A stretch of 32,709 bases of DNA, from positions 1 to 32,709 of the forward strand of contig VCMS01000255.1 in NCBI GenBank assembly GCA_022539475.1, given 5' to 3'. The translations under genes were made by a program, and so were the position numbers. The notes under the pieces are model-generated. The model was not told where the DNA came from. It did not search any database and saw only the letters and a program-made list of their open reading frames with translations. Each line of letters starts with the position of its first letter. The stretch's first letter is position 1. Of the stretch, positions 10,511 through 21,160 are shown in pieces. Origin of the DNA: Gracilaria domingensis (taxonomy: Eukaryota; Rhodophyta; Florideophyceae; Gracilariales; Gracilariaceae).

Positions 10511-11398
10511 CATACGATGCGTCGCAACGGCGTTGGGAACCACAGAGGCGCTGCGAGCTGCGCTCTGAGGCGCACTATTGTACCACGCCAGTGCGCCAAA
10601 GCGCCGCGCCGTCGCGCAAGGCGCAGTCGCCGCGCGTCGTCGCTCAGCACGTGTTTCGCGACGGGAGTTGACGCCCGGCACCGGGGCATGCAGCATTCAA
10701 CGTCTGCCGCCGCGGCAGTGCCGCGCGGCCCCAGCGCGGCGAAAGCGCCGGCCACAGACACAGCTGGCCACGTCGCGCCGGTATCTTGCATACGCGTGAT
10801 GAACAGTGGCGTGATTGGCGCCATGTGGCTTCGCGCGCTGGGCGCCACGACGTGGCGCGTAGCGTGGACCGTCGCCGCGCAACCTCGCGCGCAGCAGTGC
10901 GTTGTCCTCCACATCGCGTACAGCTCGCCACATGCCACGCGTGAAGGCAAACGTGATCGGGTGCTGCTGCCTTCGCTTCTTTGCACTGCAGCTTCGGGCC
11001 TCCTCCTCCGTGGTCGGCGTTGCCCTGCGAGTGGTCCATGCGGTCGTACGACAGCTTTGTCTCCGAGGCGCTCTAAGATCACGTTCTTCGTTGGACAAAA
11101 GCCTCGCGCAGCCGTTCGCTTCCCCTCCTTGGTCGCCAGAGCCGCTGTTGCTGCCGCCGCATGTCGTAGTAACCCCCAGTCCGTTCAGCCAGCTGCCACT
11201 GTCGTGCACGCCGGAGCCACCCGCCGCAGACCTCGCATCCTACGGCAAACGGTCCGCTCTGGGATGCGAGTGTGAGTTCGTGTTCTGTACTAGTCTCAGC
11301 ATGCCATGCTAACCCGTCTCGCACAAGCGCACGTTCTGGCGCGACTCAGGGCGGGCCGTTTTGCGTATCGTGAGGCGTAGCTGCCCTCGTGGAGCTGC
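10511..11398. other. GC-rich segment upstream of PP2C, no assigned gene
   Basis: Long frames are open on both strands because of the high GC content. No domain is recognised. The 5' exon and promoter of the PP2C gene probably lie here. A minus-strand stretch near 10930 (FAFTRGMWRAVRDVEDN) looks protein-like but cannot be placed. Confidence 0.35.
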
Positions 11399-11746
11399 GT
11401 GCTGGTGCAGCTTGCACTGCCGGAGCGCAAGTTCACGCTTGCCGGCGACCAATTTGCTATCGAGTTGCAGTTGTTGCTGCAGTATCGTGGCGGCTACATC
11501 CTCTATGCGAGAGATCGCTCTTTGGTCTTTGCTAACTATGCAAGTGGTGAGAATGGATTGCCGGATTTCAACGCTGCCAACTGCCTTCGCATCCCCGTTC
11601 AGACGCTTTGTGTTGGTGACGGCTGTCGCGCCGCTATCTACGTGCATCAGCTATATCGCAGGGGCTATTTGTCTCAAGCGAATGGGTTACATGCTGAGCC
11701 TGATTGTGCCAATCAGCTCAAGACCGCCGTTTATGATCGACTGTGA
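11399..11746 (+). other. Unassigned open frame, protein-like
   Basis: This 115-residue frame has balanced composition (for example LPERKFTLAGDQFAIELQLL and VFANYASGENG) but no ATG near its start and no recognised domain. It may be an exon or fragment. It marks the change from the GC-rich cargo to the less GC-rich transposase part of the insert. Confidence 0.25.
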
Positions 11747-11851
11747 ACACATGAGAGTAGATTCGAGCTATAGACAATGCTGTAGACATTCTGGAAAGCC
11801 GCAAGGAAAATATTGAGAACACCTATAAGCTCCTTTGATGACCGAAGAAAA

Positions 11852-12883
11852 TCATCGCTTTTCCGTCGCAGTTTCGTTTATGGGGCAAAGGACTACCCTT
11901 TCATCCTGACCATTAACCTGCACTCTGAACAAAGCAGCGTTCTTCTGTTCCGAACCAACGGGGTTGAAGAAATGAAAAGATCGCCTAACCTCATAAACGT
12001 CCGTTACGGTATGAACGTGATACTCTCCTTGGGATTCTGTTTGACTTGTATTGCTTTTATCACCCGTGGCAGAAGTAGCTAAAAAAAACTTATCACGAAC
12101 GCTATGATCTTCTTCCCCGGAGTTTGACAAATTTTGTTTCGTCTTCGCTCCTAAATGCTTCTTTGCATGATATCTGGCCCTAGCACGTCGGTTGTATATC
12201 TGGCGATTTCTAGCTCTGTATCTTCTAGATTTCTCAGCAATTCGTTCTCTTCGTGTTACTGTTAAGTTACGATCATTGCATGCAGTTCGGAGTGATACCT
12301 CTGGTAATATAAGTCGACTTCTGCGACAATTCTGACTCTCAATGAAAGGATTCGAACTGGATTCGCATGCATAATGCACATTATCACCAAAAACTCTTCT
12401 CACAGGACGTTCAACACTTACAGTGTAGTGAAACGTCTTAACGTTCACCGGAAGTAAGTGATCCACTATTCTGACTTTGTTTGGCGCGTGAATTTCTTTC
12501 TTGGGTTTCTTAGATGTAGACTTTGTCGTTTTGGGGCACAAACTGCATAGCACTCTAGATCCTGATCCTTCATTTGAAGTATTCGGAGCGTATTGTGACC
12601 AAAGTTCATCAGTTGGCACAACACCGCATATAGTATGTATCGGACGCTTGCAAATGAGACAGATGTGGCTTGGATCTGTACCGATGATGCCATCGACAAT
12701 TCTGCAGTTTCCGCGTTGGTGTTCCACGCAATAGTGGATCATGTTTGTCCTGTTTGAAGCCTCCATGCTCAATGAAAGATCAGACTTTGACTCTAAGGAC
12801 TGAGCAGCACACTGCACTGATGAAGAATTAGAGAACCGAAGAATCATGGGAAGTGCATCTTCCACCGGCGGCATCGAGTTCAT
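11852..12883 (-). CDS. Zinc-finger protein with basic region (transposon accessory candidate)
   Basis: An intact 343-aa ORF runs from the ATG at 12883. Residues about 50-115 form a Cys/His cluster: C..HQRGNC, then HICLICKRPIHTICG, then LCSLC. Its core H-x-C-x2-C-K-x-P-x-H-x2-C-G also occurs in the neighbouring ORF at 14754-16019. A strongly basic stretch (RRERIAEKSRRYRARNRQIY, about residues 210-240) resembles a DNA-binding basic region, though no leucine zipper follows. The ORF lies on the strand opposite the transposase. The shared finger suggests both belong to the mobile element, perhaps as DNA- or chromatin-binding helpers. No exact function is known to me. Confidence 0.6.
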   Translation of the reverse strand: MNSMPPVEDALPMILRFSNSSSVQCAAQSLESKSDLSLSMEASNRTNMIHYCVEHQRGNCRIVDGIIGTDPSHICLICKRPIHTICGVVPTDELWSQYAPNTSNEGSGSRVLCSLCPKTTKSTSKKPKKEIHAPNKVRIVDHLLPVNVKTFHYTVSVERPVRRVFGDNVHYACESSSNPFIESQNCRRSRLILPEVSLRTACNDRNLTVTRRERIAEKSRRYRARNRQIYNRRARARYHAKKHLGAKTKQNLSNSGEEDHSVRDKFFLATSATGDKSNTSQTESQGEYHVHTVTDVYEVRRSFHFFNPVGSEQKNAALFRVQVNGQDERVVLCPINETATEKR

Positions 12884-14753
12884 CTCGGAGTATATTTACA
12901 CAATGTTTCTCTGAAATAGCGCCACATTTTCGTCACCTCTTGGAACCAATCAGAAGACTCTGTTCTCGTCACCCCCGTATAGGTCCACATTGTACAACTC
13001 TGAACACGTGGAGTGCACACTGGGAATATGCCATTTAATCACGTGCCGATGAACAACTTGTAGCCGTCGTTCGGGAACATCCTGTCCTCTGCGTCATCTG
13101 TCATTCGAGCTCGCCTGAAGACGAAAACGCGCCCAGACACAACATGGCTCCCGTTGTCGTAGCGCGCGCCACCGAACAACGTAGGCTACCGCCGTGCTCT
13201 ACGGCGCACTGCCGCGAGGCTGACATGCGCGCCGCGCCCGTGCGACGCACTGTGGCGCAACGCAACCATGCCGGGCGCGCTGCGCGGCTCGCTCTTCTTG
13301 TGATGCGCGCTGCTGAGGCCTTTCTTTCACCACCGGCCGGCTGGGCTACCGCTAGTCAGCACCAATGCCCCGCGTCGTCTGCTGCCCATAGCACGCAGGA
13401 CATACCATCATGGTGCACGCAATCAGAGCGCCTTTCTCTATTCGTATGCAGCTGGCCTTTTCTATTGCGCACGCGAGCCGCAAGTGATCTGCGCCGCACC
13501 AGCGCCGCGATGAAGCGCGTAACGAGAGCCGTGGCTTCCGTCGGCCTGAGGCGTTGTGGCCGTCGACTTGTGCGTCTTCTGCCCGCGGGCGAGTGCGCGA
13601 GACCGTCATCAACACTTTTGCAGAACACACCTTCGTCGCCGCGCCCTCACTGCACCCGCGACCCCCCTCTCCTACCTTCCGCGAAGTTTTGCGTCCGTGA
13701 AATTGTTTTGTACGGTACCTCCACCTCCGTCGGGGGTCATAGACATCCGTTTTTCTCCGGCAATAGCCCTGCACAGCCTTGAATTTGTACAAGTATCAAA
13801 ATGAAGCTTTCTATAGAATTGAATTGCGGCGCCTCAATGACAATGGTGCGACACGCTGTGGCAACAGATCGCCTTGTGGTGCCTCTAACGCCACGTCCGT
13901 TAGATCGAGCTCTTCAAACAAGTATCTATGTTTAAAGAAGATTGATGTCAACAGGATGGGACTACAGTTGATTTCGACTTGCTGTTGGGGGTTTCTGGGT
14001 GAGCCCACAGCGCACTAGCCTTGTGGAGCTTATGATTGCGATGAAAGAACTCATGAATTCCTTCTAGACGCTACTTCGAACTTAAATTAAGAGGTTCAGG
14101 TTCAAAGGTTGGTTCAGAAGTTGGTCGGGGTACTGCGGCATATTCGAAGTGCATGAACTAGGTTGCAGCCCATAAGAGGTGAGCTGACATGAGTAGTACT
14201 AGTTCTGGGACTGACCTCGTGAAATCGTGTTTGCTAGAGAGGAAAGAGATCGCGCGCATTTGGAAACTGGCTGTTTCCTCTTTCGCAACTACGCAATAAC
14301 CCTTTCAAGATTCAGAAAGTGATGAAGCTGCTATGAAGTGATACGTTGTACGACTTTCTCACCGTGAAACTGCCTAAACGCACCGCAGAAAACTCCAGTT
14401 ATCTTTTCCAACCATTGTCGGTACGTACAAAGATAGACAGAAGTACTTCAAGGGCAACGTCCTGAAATTCCGTCACATCTCTCTTTTCCATTGGCGGTCG
14501 TAGGATCGCATTAAGGAACAGTCTAGAATATTAACATATGGCACGCTTTGCAACGTTATAGAATACATTGTGTCGTACTATCGTCAGAATCAGAATCAAT
14601 GCCGTGAAAGGGCGACATGGCACTTATTTATTTCAAGAAGGCTGAAAACCTCACCCTTAATACTCAAGACAAGCAATGGAGAACACATCAAACTTCTTAA
14701 CTTCAGAGTAGCTAGTTCCGGAAACAATTGCATTTTGCGCATGATATTGCCAC
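12884..14753. other. Mixed region between two zinc-finger ORFs
   Basis: 12884-13140 is probably the promoter of the leftward zinc-finger gene. 13144-13782 is a GC-rich island with frames open on both strands but no recognisable domain. 13800-14570 is AT-rich with no supported gene and has a short GGTTCA-rich stretch near 14090-14130. The island resembles the GC-rich cargo and may be another captured piece. Confidence 0.35.
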
Positions 14754-16019
14754 TCACGCATTCATCTCGCGAAAACGTTTCCCGAGACAAGCGATGGAGC
14801 AAAGATGTACACCCTCAACATGCGCCTCACCAAGTACACGCATACCACATAGGTTGTGCATTGGTGCTTTGCACACGATACAATTGTGAGCAGTAAGTCC
14901 AGGAAGGGAGCAGTCATTAACTGAACATTTCTTGCTCATATGTTTACGCCTTTTTGCAACCTGCTCTCCTGTATCAAACTTCTGTCTCTTTGCTGCGACC
15001 CTCACGTTTTTGGACGGCTTCACAGCCCTTTTCTGTCCTCTTTTGAAGCTGGAATCATCTTTGGTGTCGGATATGCTTCCTCCTGCAGAACTGGACTCCT
15101 CTGCTTCACTGATCACTTTGACCTGCTTACTTCTCTTTTGTCGCGCCGGAGATATCTCTTCATCCTTCGAGCTTTCTTCTATGATGCTTTCAGTTCCTGC
15201 GTTATAACTTCTGCTTTTGTTCATCGCTTTCTCTGTTACACGTGAGACCCTTTTAGCCCCTCGATCGAAACTTAGCGAATGTACAAGAGCAGATTCTGAA
15301 TCCGACTCTTCCACCACCAACCTCTTTTGCTTAGCTGAACTTCCCACTTTTGGAAGAGACGAAGCCTTACGTACTTTCAGCTTCGATTTCTTCTGTACCC
15401 TACGCGGTGCTGCAGATGGTGGAGAAGAAGAATCGGCCTGTTTCTGAATGTCATCCCCACTGTCATGCTCCAGACCACCATCCTCTGCTCTGCGCTTGGC
15501 TTGCTCTTCCTGCTTTCGATTCTTGGGATGGACCCAATTCTTGGTGGCTTTCTTATACTTCTTGTCCACTTTGAATACTTCTTGGACGAAAAAGTCAGCC
15601 GCCCAGTAGTCTTCAGCCATTTGCAGGAAGGAAAATGTGGCATTCAACTTCCTCCGGAGCGCCTGCATCTCCCTGTGAAACCGAGTATCGGCGTCTGCAT
15701 ACGTGTACTTCCCCTTTTCGATGGCCCAATCTTCCTCCGAGCCTCCGCAATAAAGTGTCTTGCGGATTCTCAGACGAATTCTCCGGGCTCTACCCTTGGT
15801 GATGACTACGTTCGATTCGTCGAAAGGTTGCTTCTTCCAAGTGGCGTAAGCACGGTTGAAAATTTCTGCCGCAGGTCGCTGACTGCCACAGCCGTCCTTC
15901 CTGCGGCGGATTGATGCACAGGGATACGGCAACTCACCCGAATGCTTGTGGATGCGGATATCGGATGATGGAAGCCCTTTTCCCGGACGTGTTGACTGGC
16001 CTTGGTGAAGATGAGGCAT
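14754..16019 (-). CDS. Basic, Ser-rich protein with C-terminal zinc finger (transposon accessory candidate)
   Basis: From the ATG at 16019 this intact ORF encodes 421 residues. The first 170 form a compact part rich in Arg and aromatic residues (RIRLRIRKTLYCGGSEEDWA, MAEDYWAADFFVQEVFKVDK). The middle (about 175-365) is low-complexity Lys/Ser/Glu with nuclear-localisation-like runs. The C-terminus has C-x4-C, then HNCIVCKAPMHNLCG, then LCSIAC, matching the finger in the ORF at 11852-12883. It is divergent from the transposase gene across a 330-bp gap. This layout suggests co-regulation and a role in transposition or silencing evasion, which is inference. Confidence 0.65.
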   Translation of the reverse strand: MPHLHQGQSTRPGKGLPSSDIRIHKHSGELPYPCASIRRRKDGCGSQRPAAEIFNRAYATWKKQPFDESNVVITKGRARRIRLRIRKTLYCGGSEEDWAIEKGKYTYADADTRFHREMQALRRKLNATFSFLQMAEDYWAADFFVQEVFKVDKKYKKATKNWVHPKNRKQEEQAKRRAEDGGLEHDSGDDIQKQADSSSPPSAAPRRVQKKSKLKVRKASSLPKVGSSAKQKRLVVEESDSESALVHSLSFDRGAKRVSRVTEKAMNKSRSYNAGTESIIEESSKDEEISPARQKRSKQVKVISEAEESSSAGGSISDTKDDSSFKRGQKRAVKPSKNVRVAAKRQKFDTGEQVAKRRKHMSKKCSVNDCSLPGLTAHNCIVCKAPMHNLCGMRVLGEAHVEGVHLCSIACLGKRFREMNA

Positions 16020-16348
16020 TTTCACACTGAAAAAGGATGGCAAAGAACTGACTTGAGGTGGAATAGAAATCGCATTGAAATGCCTGGAACTGAAATAGAG
16101 ACTCAACGAGCTATGTGCATGTCAGACACAAAAACGCGGTTGAATGGCAACTCGTACTCACTGGAAACAAAAATGCTAAGTCACTTTTCGCTTCGACTTT
16201 GCCTCCAGAGAAATTGAATACCATGTTTCTTTTCCAGCTGGATCTTGTGCAGCGCAACTTTCTGGATACTTTGGTAACCCTCTCATGGGATCTTTCGCTC
16301 AACTGCATGCCACTGTGAGTTCTGCTTCATGATGATTTCGTGAAGCTC
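16020..16348. promoter_or_regulatory. Bidirectional promoter region of transposase and zinc-finger ORF
   Basis: This is the only gap between two divergent intact ORFs, so both promoters must lie here or overlap the coding ends. A short plus-strand frame (16115-16318) ends at a GTGAG and could be a 5' exon of the transposase gene. I see no clear TATA box. Confidence 0.45.
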
Positions 16349-19300
16349 ATGAAAGACCAACATCTCAAGTCGAATTCTGTTTCTGAAATGGACTACTCTA
16401 TTGATTCGTCAATACCGGCATCACTCTCATCGATACTTGACTCACCGTGTCTTGGGTCACAAGTTGTCGCTGAAGATGAAGTTTCATCCTCATTTGAAGG
16501 AGACGATGTAAATCTGCTTTTGGGCGATATTACATCGTCACAGGCTTCACCACAAAGTCTTCGTAGACCCTTCAAGCGGCGCAGGGTTCCTTTGTGGCAG
16601 CAGCTTCGTCCAAACAGCACTGAAGGGTTGAAATCTGGACCGCATCTACTTATCAGTGCAACAGAACCATTACCACGACATGTGAAAAGAAAACAATCTA
16701 TATCTTTCACTCACTCTGAATTGTTTGCGAACGTTCCGTCCTTATTGGATTTCCCCATTGGCAATGACGACACCGCTAGACAACTTGCGGAAGCTGAACG
16801 TGCAGGTTTAATCAGAGAAGCATTGTTCGGTCGTAGTCCTCGTCTCGAGAACGAATCCAGGCAGCTAGTACCTCTCTTTGATGCATTGCAGCACAGTTCA
16901 TGTTCTCGAGAAGACAGCAGAAAGATTTTCCGTCTCGCTAGCAGTGGTTTCTACATGACATACGATAGTTTCAAGCACTACATGGTAAAACGGACTGGAG
17001 TCGTCATGAACTATGTCTCTTCCTGTCCAGATGGTCACATGGCTGCTACAGGTGACTACGCCAGTACCGAGTATTGCGTCGCGCGACATTGCAAGAAACC
17101 TCTCAATAGTGCCAGAAGATTCGCCTATCTTAAACCATCGCATCTTCTCCGCGCAATGTGTATGGAAAAGACGTCGTTCTTTCAGCTCATTGAAGGCTGC
17201 CGCAGGGCGCAAATGGCAACAAAGGCGGACCAAAGTGAGTACTTTTTCGACTACTTTCAAGGGTGTTCGTTTATTCGTCACCACAAGGAAATGCTTTCAA
17301 CGTGGAATTCAAACGAAGAAATTTTCATCTTCCTCTCTCTGAGCACGGATGGCGTGGAGATAAGAAAGCGTCACTCCCCTCTCTTGCGTTCTTGCTGGCC
17401 GTTTATTATAACTGTTCTCAATTTGGACGTTTCCTACCGATTCCGAGCCTGTAACGTTCTGGTGCCATGTATTGTACCAGGAACACATCATAGTCCCCTT
17501 TTTGAAACATTCTTCTTCCCGATCTACAAAGATTTAGAAGAATTAAGAGACGGTGTGAAGATGACATGCTGGGATGGAGTGCAAAGGAGAATTTATGCTT
17601 TCGTCGTATTCGTCACTGCAGATTGGCCAGCTGCTTCAAAGCTTGGGGGTTTCGTCGGACACAAGGGAAAACTATGCTGTCGCTACTGCGAGAAGAGAAC
17701 CACAGCTGGTGTCCTTCTTCCTTCTGGGAGCTCTCGGAATGCAAAACGTGCTTTGAGGGAAGAAGGTTACTTTGGCTGGATTAATGCAGAATGCCCTAGC
17801 CCTCGATCAAATCTGACTATTGTGCAAGCATGGGAGAGGATCAGGAACTCTAAGACCAAACGATCTCGTTGTTTAGCTTCGAAAGACACGGGAATAGCGC
17901 GAGAGCCTTTACTATCGGGAATTCTTTTCGACTTCGTGAATTCTTTTCCATATGACACCATGCATCTATGTTTCATTGGCTTGGTGTCAATGATAACGCG
18001 TCTGACATTCGGAATTCACGAAAAGCTACGTGATCGTTCCTCCTTTGTGATAAATGATGCTGACATTCAGCAAGCTAATCGTTCCCTGGAGAACTGTGCA
18101 TCCGGATTCCCTGTCGACTGGGGCCGATTCCCTCTCTCCTTGGATCACTTTCCTTCGTACAAAGCTGAGACTTTGAAGACTTTTGCAATGTTTCACGCTG
18201 TTCCAATTCTGTCACAATCGAACTGCAGTCGAGACATGCTCGATCTGTGGATCACTTTGCGCAAAGTTCTATTCATTGTTTTGGATCCAACGCCGAAATG
18301 GAACTCTCCGGACGCACTGACTATTCTTGTTCAGAAACTTCATGCCATGTACACTAAGGTATTTTTTGTGGATGAAGACCATTCTTTTGTCTTCACACCA
18401 ACGTCTCATGCGTTTCTACATCTCCCTGAAATACTGAAAGAGAATGGTCCGCTGCTTAATGTGTCCCAATTTCTTGCCGAACGAGTTGTTGGAGAGCTCG
18501 TACGATATTCCAAATCACCGACACTGCTGGAAACAAATCTCTTGAATGAGTTTCTCCACCGCTTTGGAGCACGAATGCTATTCGGCGGTTTACGTCGGGG
18601 ATCTGCGACATCTTCGGACATCTTAAGCTCTTCCTTGGAGAGCGAAGGTCCCCATAACGATCACTGCTATGTCCACGAAACTTCTTCTGATGATGAGAGC
18701 ACTCAAAATAGCAGTGTCGTCTCATCATCTTCGACTGTGAAGGAAATCTCTTCCGGATGGTCTGTAGACGCAATGTGGACGTTCAAAGGAGCAGGACAAT
18801 ATTTGCTGCGGGATAGAATTCCTCAGGATCTCGTGAAATGCGTTCAAGCAAACATACCTCCTAATCTCTCCTTCATCGACATTGCATGGGTCCAAGAGTA
18901 TGAACGTGCGGTTCTCACAGATGAGCATCATGGTTTCTCAATTGAGACTTTTTCTCGCTTTCAGAAAAGAAGTAAATACCAGTCACGAAAAGGATACACG
19001 TCACGTCAAGGGCATTGGATAGCTTCTAACTACGCTTCGGATCTTCGCGAAGATGTGCTTGATACATACTATGGCAGTGTAAGGGCTCTATATCAAGTCG
19101 GAACTCGCGTTCAAAGCTCCACCAGCATGACTGAGGCTATTATTAGTCTCAAATTTGTGTGCGTGGAGTGGCAGAATGGCTTGAAAGTGAACACGAAAGC
19201 TGAGACTGTTTCAACCAAGTTAAAGGGAAGTGTGCAAAGAGGAGCTCTATCAGACAGGTATAAAACGTTTGAGTCTATATCTTGCGTCGACCGCAAAATT

Positions 19301-19396
19301 GGCTACTTTGATCATAATGATGTTCGATTTTTCCTAGATGATGTTCAGAGGCAGGTATTTGAAGATGGAAACGTGATAGTTCAGAGTCGCTTGTAA
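16349..19396 (+). CDS. Tnp2/CACTA-like DNA transposase
   Basis: An intact 1015-aa ORF starts at the first ATG (16349); an in-frame stop lies just upstream. It resembles the Tnp2 (Transposase_21) type: an N-terminal Ser-rich part, an early Cys-rich stretch (CPDG..., then AFCVARHC-like Cys/His), a central GGFVGHKGKLCCRYCE knuckle, then SFPYDTMHLCFIGLV, which matches the family's P-x-D-x-MH signature with a catalytic-type Asp. GSVRALYQVG and the acidic DHNDVRFFLDD near the end also fit large cut-and-paste transposases. It is the longest unbroken frame in the window, so the element may be young. The superfamily assignment is from motif memory and its DDE residues cannot be fixed by eye. Confidence 0.7.
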   Translation: MKDQHLKSNSVSEMDYSIDSSIPASLSSILDSPCLGSQVVAEDEVSSSFEGDDVNLLLGDITSSQASPQSLRRPFKRRRVPLWQQLRPNSTEGLKSGPHLLISATEPLPRHVKRKQSISFTHSELFANVPSLLDFPIGNDDTARQLAEAERAGLIREALFGRSPRLENESRQLVPLFDALQHSSCSREDSRKIFRLASSGFYMTYDSFKHYMVKRTGVVMNYVSSCPDGHMAATGDYASTEYCVARHCKKPLNSARRFAYLKPSHLLRAMCMEKTSFFQLIEGCRRAQMATKADQSEYFFDYFQGCSFIRHHKEMLSTWNSNEEIFIFLSLSTDGVEIRKRHSPLLRSCWPFIITVLNLDVSYRFRACNVLVPCIVPGTHHSPLFETFFFPIYKDLEELRDGVKMTCWDGVQRRIYAFVVFVTADWPAASKLGGFVGHKGKLCCRYCEKRTTAGVLLPSGSSRNAKRALREEGYFGWINAECPSPRSNLTIVQAWERIRNSKTKRSRCLASKDTGIAREPLLSGILFDFVNSFPYDTMHLCFIGLVSMITRLTFGIHEKLRDRSSFVINDADIQQANRSLENCASGFPVDWGRFPLSLDHFPSYKAETLKTFAMFHAVPILSQSNCSRDMLDLWITLRKVLFIVLDPTPKWNSPDALTILVQKLHAMYTKVFFVDEDHSFVFTPTSHAFLHLPEILKENGPLLNVSQFLAERVVGELVRYSKSPTLLETNLLNEFLHRFGARMLFGGLRRGSATSSDILSSSLESEGPHNDHCYVHETSSDDESTQNSSVVSSSSTVKEISSGWSVDAMWTFKGAGQYLLRDRIPQDLVKCVQANIPPNLSFIDIAWVQEYERAVLTDEHHGFSIETFSRFQKRSKYQSRKGYTSRQGHWIASNYASDLREDVLDTYYGSVRALYQVGTRVQSSTSMTEAIISLKFVCVEWQNGLKVNTKAETVSTKLKGSVQRGALSDRYKTFESISCVDRKIGYFDHNDVRFFLDDVQRQVFEDGNVIVQSRL

Positions 19397-19823
19397 CCCG
19401 CAGCGGTTGTGCTCCCACGATCTGTTGCGCATTGTCAGGTCGAATCGACTTCCAAAGACACTACAAGAGTGTCTTCTTGCAAACGCCGTGGATATCTAAA
19501 CAGCTCTGTTTCTTCACTACAGACTTTTCTCGTCAGCTTGCCAGGGTAAGGAAGGTCGCAAACGCAGAGGCAATGGAAGTTAAGATGCCCTCTTCAAAGC
19601 TATGAAAGGTGTTGATTGTGCAAACTGAAGGACATAGATCAGAAAAGAAACGAGTCATTGAACAAGGCTGAATAGGCTGAGTACAACGTGTTCCACGTGT
19701 GCCCCTCATTTATGGTCCACGTGTTCTACAATCAAAAACCTGGGCTGTCCAGCTCATGAAAGCTTCCAAAAGAAATTTGGACTCTCAATCTCGAAGCGAA
19801 ATTCCTCTTGCCCAGACATCACC
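19397..19823. other. Intergenic, transposase 3' region
   Basis: No coding frame is supported. A short imperfect palindrome (AAGACACTACAAGAGTGTCTT) lies at 19455-19475. The rest is unremarkable. Confidence 0.4.
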
Positions 19824-21160
19824 ATGTCTTCGAAAAGTTTGACTCTCACCGTCAATTTCATCTGCCGCTTCTCCCCTGCGCCGCACAACTCGTCTCATCC
19901 GCCTCCGCACTTCCTCCGCAAACTATTCCTCTTGTTCACTCTCGGCTTCTTGCATCCGTACGCAACATGATCTGTGGTGTTACTTTGGTGTTGCTTCTCA
20001 ACTTTCACTGCCGCGGCGCTTGTGCGCATCGTTGTCGAGTGCGTTTGCACGTGAAAGCTCGTTGTTTTCGATGCACATTAGCTCTCCCACTGCATCAGTT
20101 GCAAACTCTTGCATCGTTGTAGGGCCTCTTGCGCCTGCTTCCATTGTTTCATCTGTCGTCCTCTAAGACATAACCACCTCGTGCATTGCTTGGTTCTGAA
20201 AGAGCACAGCAGAATGATTCCCACACTGGAGCTCCGTGTTCATGGCACCTTCTCACACCATAGCGATGCATATTGAGGCTGCTTCGTGTCTCTTATCGAC
20301 TTGCAGCCACTGAGGTTAAAATTCTCGATACATCTTTGCTCCGTGTCTTCCCCACAACTGTCCGCTTTGTTGCTTTTGCGTTCTTGTTCATTAGCATCAA
20401 ATCATAGGACGAGTTCGCGGTTCTGTTCTTCTTGGTACACATTTGGATGCAACCGCTGCTTCCATGCGCGACGCGGATGTGAAAATTCTGGGCTGCGAAA
20501 CCGCGTGCTGCTCAACTCGTACTAGCCCCAGACCAACTACCTCGCGCTGTTCAGCACCATGGCGCTGGTGCTGGTGCGGCACTCGCCTTCGCCGTTCATC
20601 GCGGTTGCCCTTGCCATGCTGTTTGAGTTTCTCACGGTAACTCGCCCGTTGTTCTTTGCGTCCATGCGCGTGACCTTCGCGGAAAGCCAGCGCCATGGCC
20701 GTGGTGGCTGCGCTCTCGATGGTGGCAGCGTCGCGTTGGGTGCTGCTGTTGGCACTGTGGCACTTCTTTGCTGCGTTTTTCGCTCTGGTGCACACGGGGA
20801 GAGATGGTTTTGGAGACACGAGGGTAACACTATCAGTATGCCGAAGCGATGGCAAGCCATGGAAAACGATCCCAACTGCATATTGGACTCCAGATTCCCT
20901 CGAAGTTTCTGCTCGCCTTGGTTTTTTATCCTGCTCACTCGTTTCCATTGATGTTCTTGAGTGTTTCGGGCTCTGCTGTGGTTCTCGCCAGCATCAATCT
21001 CTGCAAAAGTCAGAAACGATATCATCTACGTATTCATTGCATCACTTATTTCCCTGCCCATCATGGCAAATATGGCGTCAACATCTTGCTTTTCCCGAAT
21101 GTCAGCGCCGACACACCGTCAAATATTCATACTAATGGGGGTCTCCATCACTATTGAAGT
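19824..21160 (+). pseudogene. Multi-span membrane protein, unidentified, broken across frames
   Basis: Hydrophobic segments of membrane-span length succeed each other on the plus strand in alternating frames: FLRKLFLLFTLGFLHPY, VVLLWCCFSTFTAAALVRIV, FVAFAFLFISIKS, EFAVLFFLVHIWMQPLLP, ALVLVRHSPSPFIAVALAML, ASRWVLLLALWHFFAAFFAL, FLLALVFYPAHSFPLMFL and IIYVFIASLISLPIMANMAS. This order suggests one gene for a protein of about seven or more spans, with several frame changes. The first ATG is 19824. I do not recognise the family. GC content in the middle resembles the left-hand cargo, so it may be another captured host gene. Confidence 0.4.

Noticed and set aside
10436..11312. Long overlapping plus-strand frames in the PP2C upstream region
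   Set aside because: They are antisense to the PP2C frame or are low-complexity Arg/Ala/Cys sequence from GC-rich DNA.
13144..13782. 212-codon open frame in a GC-rich island
   Set aside because: Composition is what GC-rich DNA gives by chance, the opposite strand is equally open, and no domain is visible.
19459..19469. CACTACAAGAG, identical to the start of plant CACTA terminal repeats
   Set aside because: It points away from the transposase gene, no partner in the right orientation was found, and it lies in a small local palindrome; probably chance.
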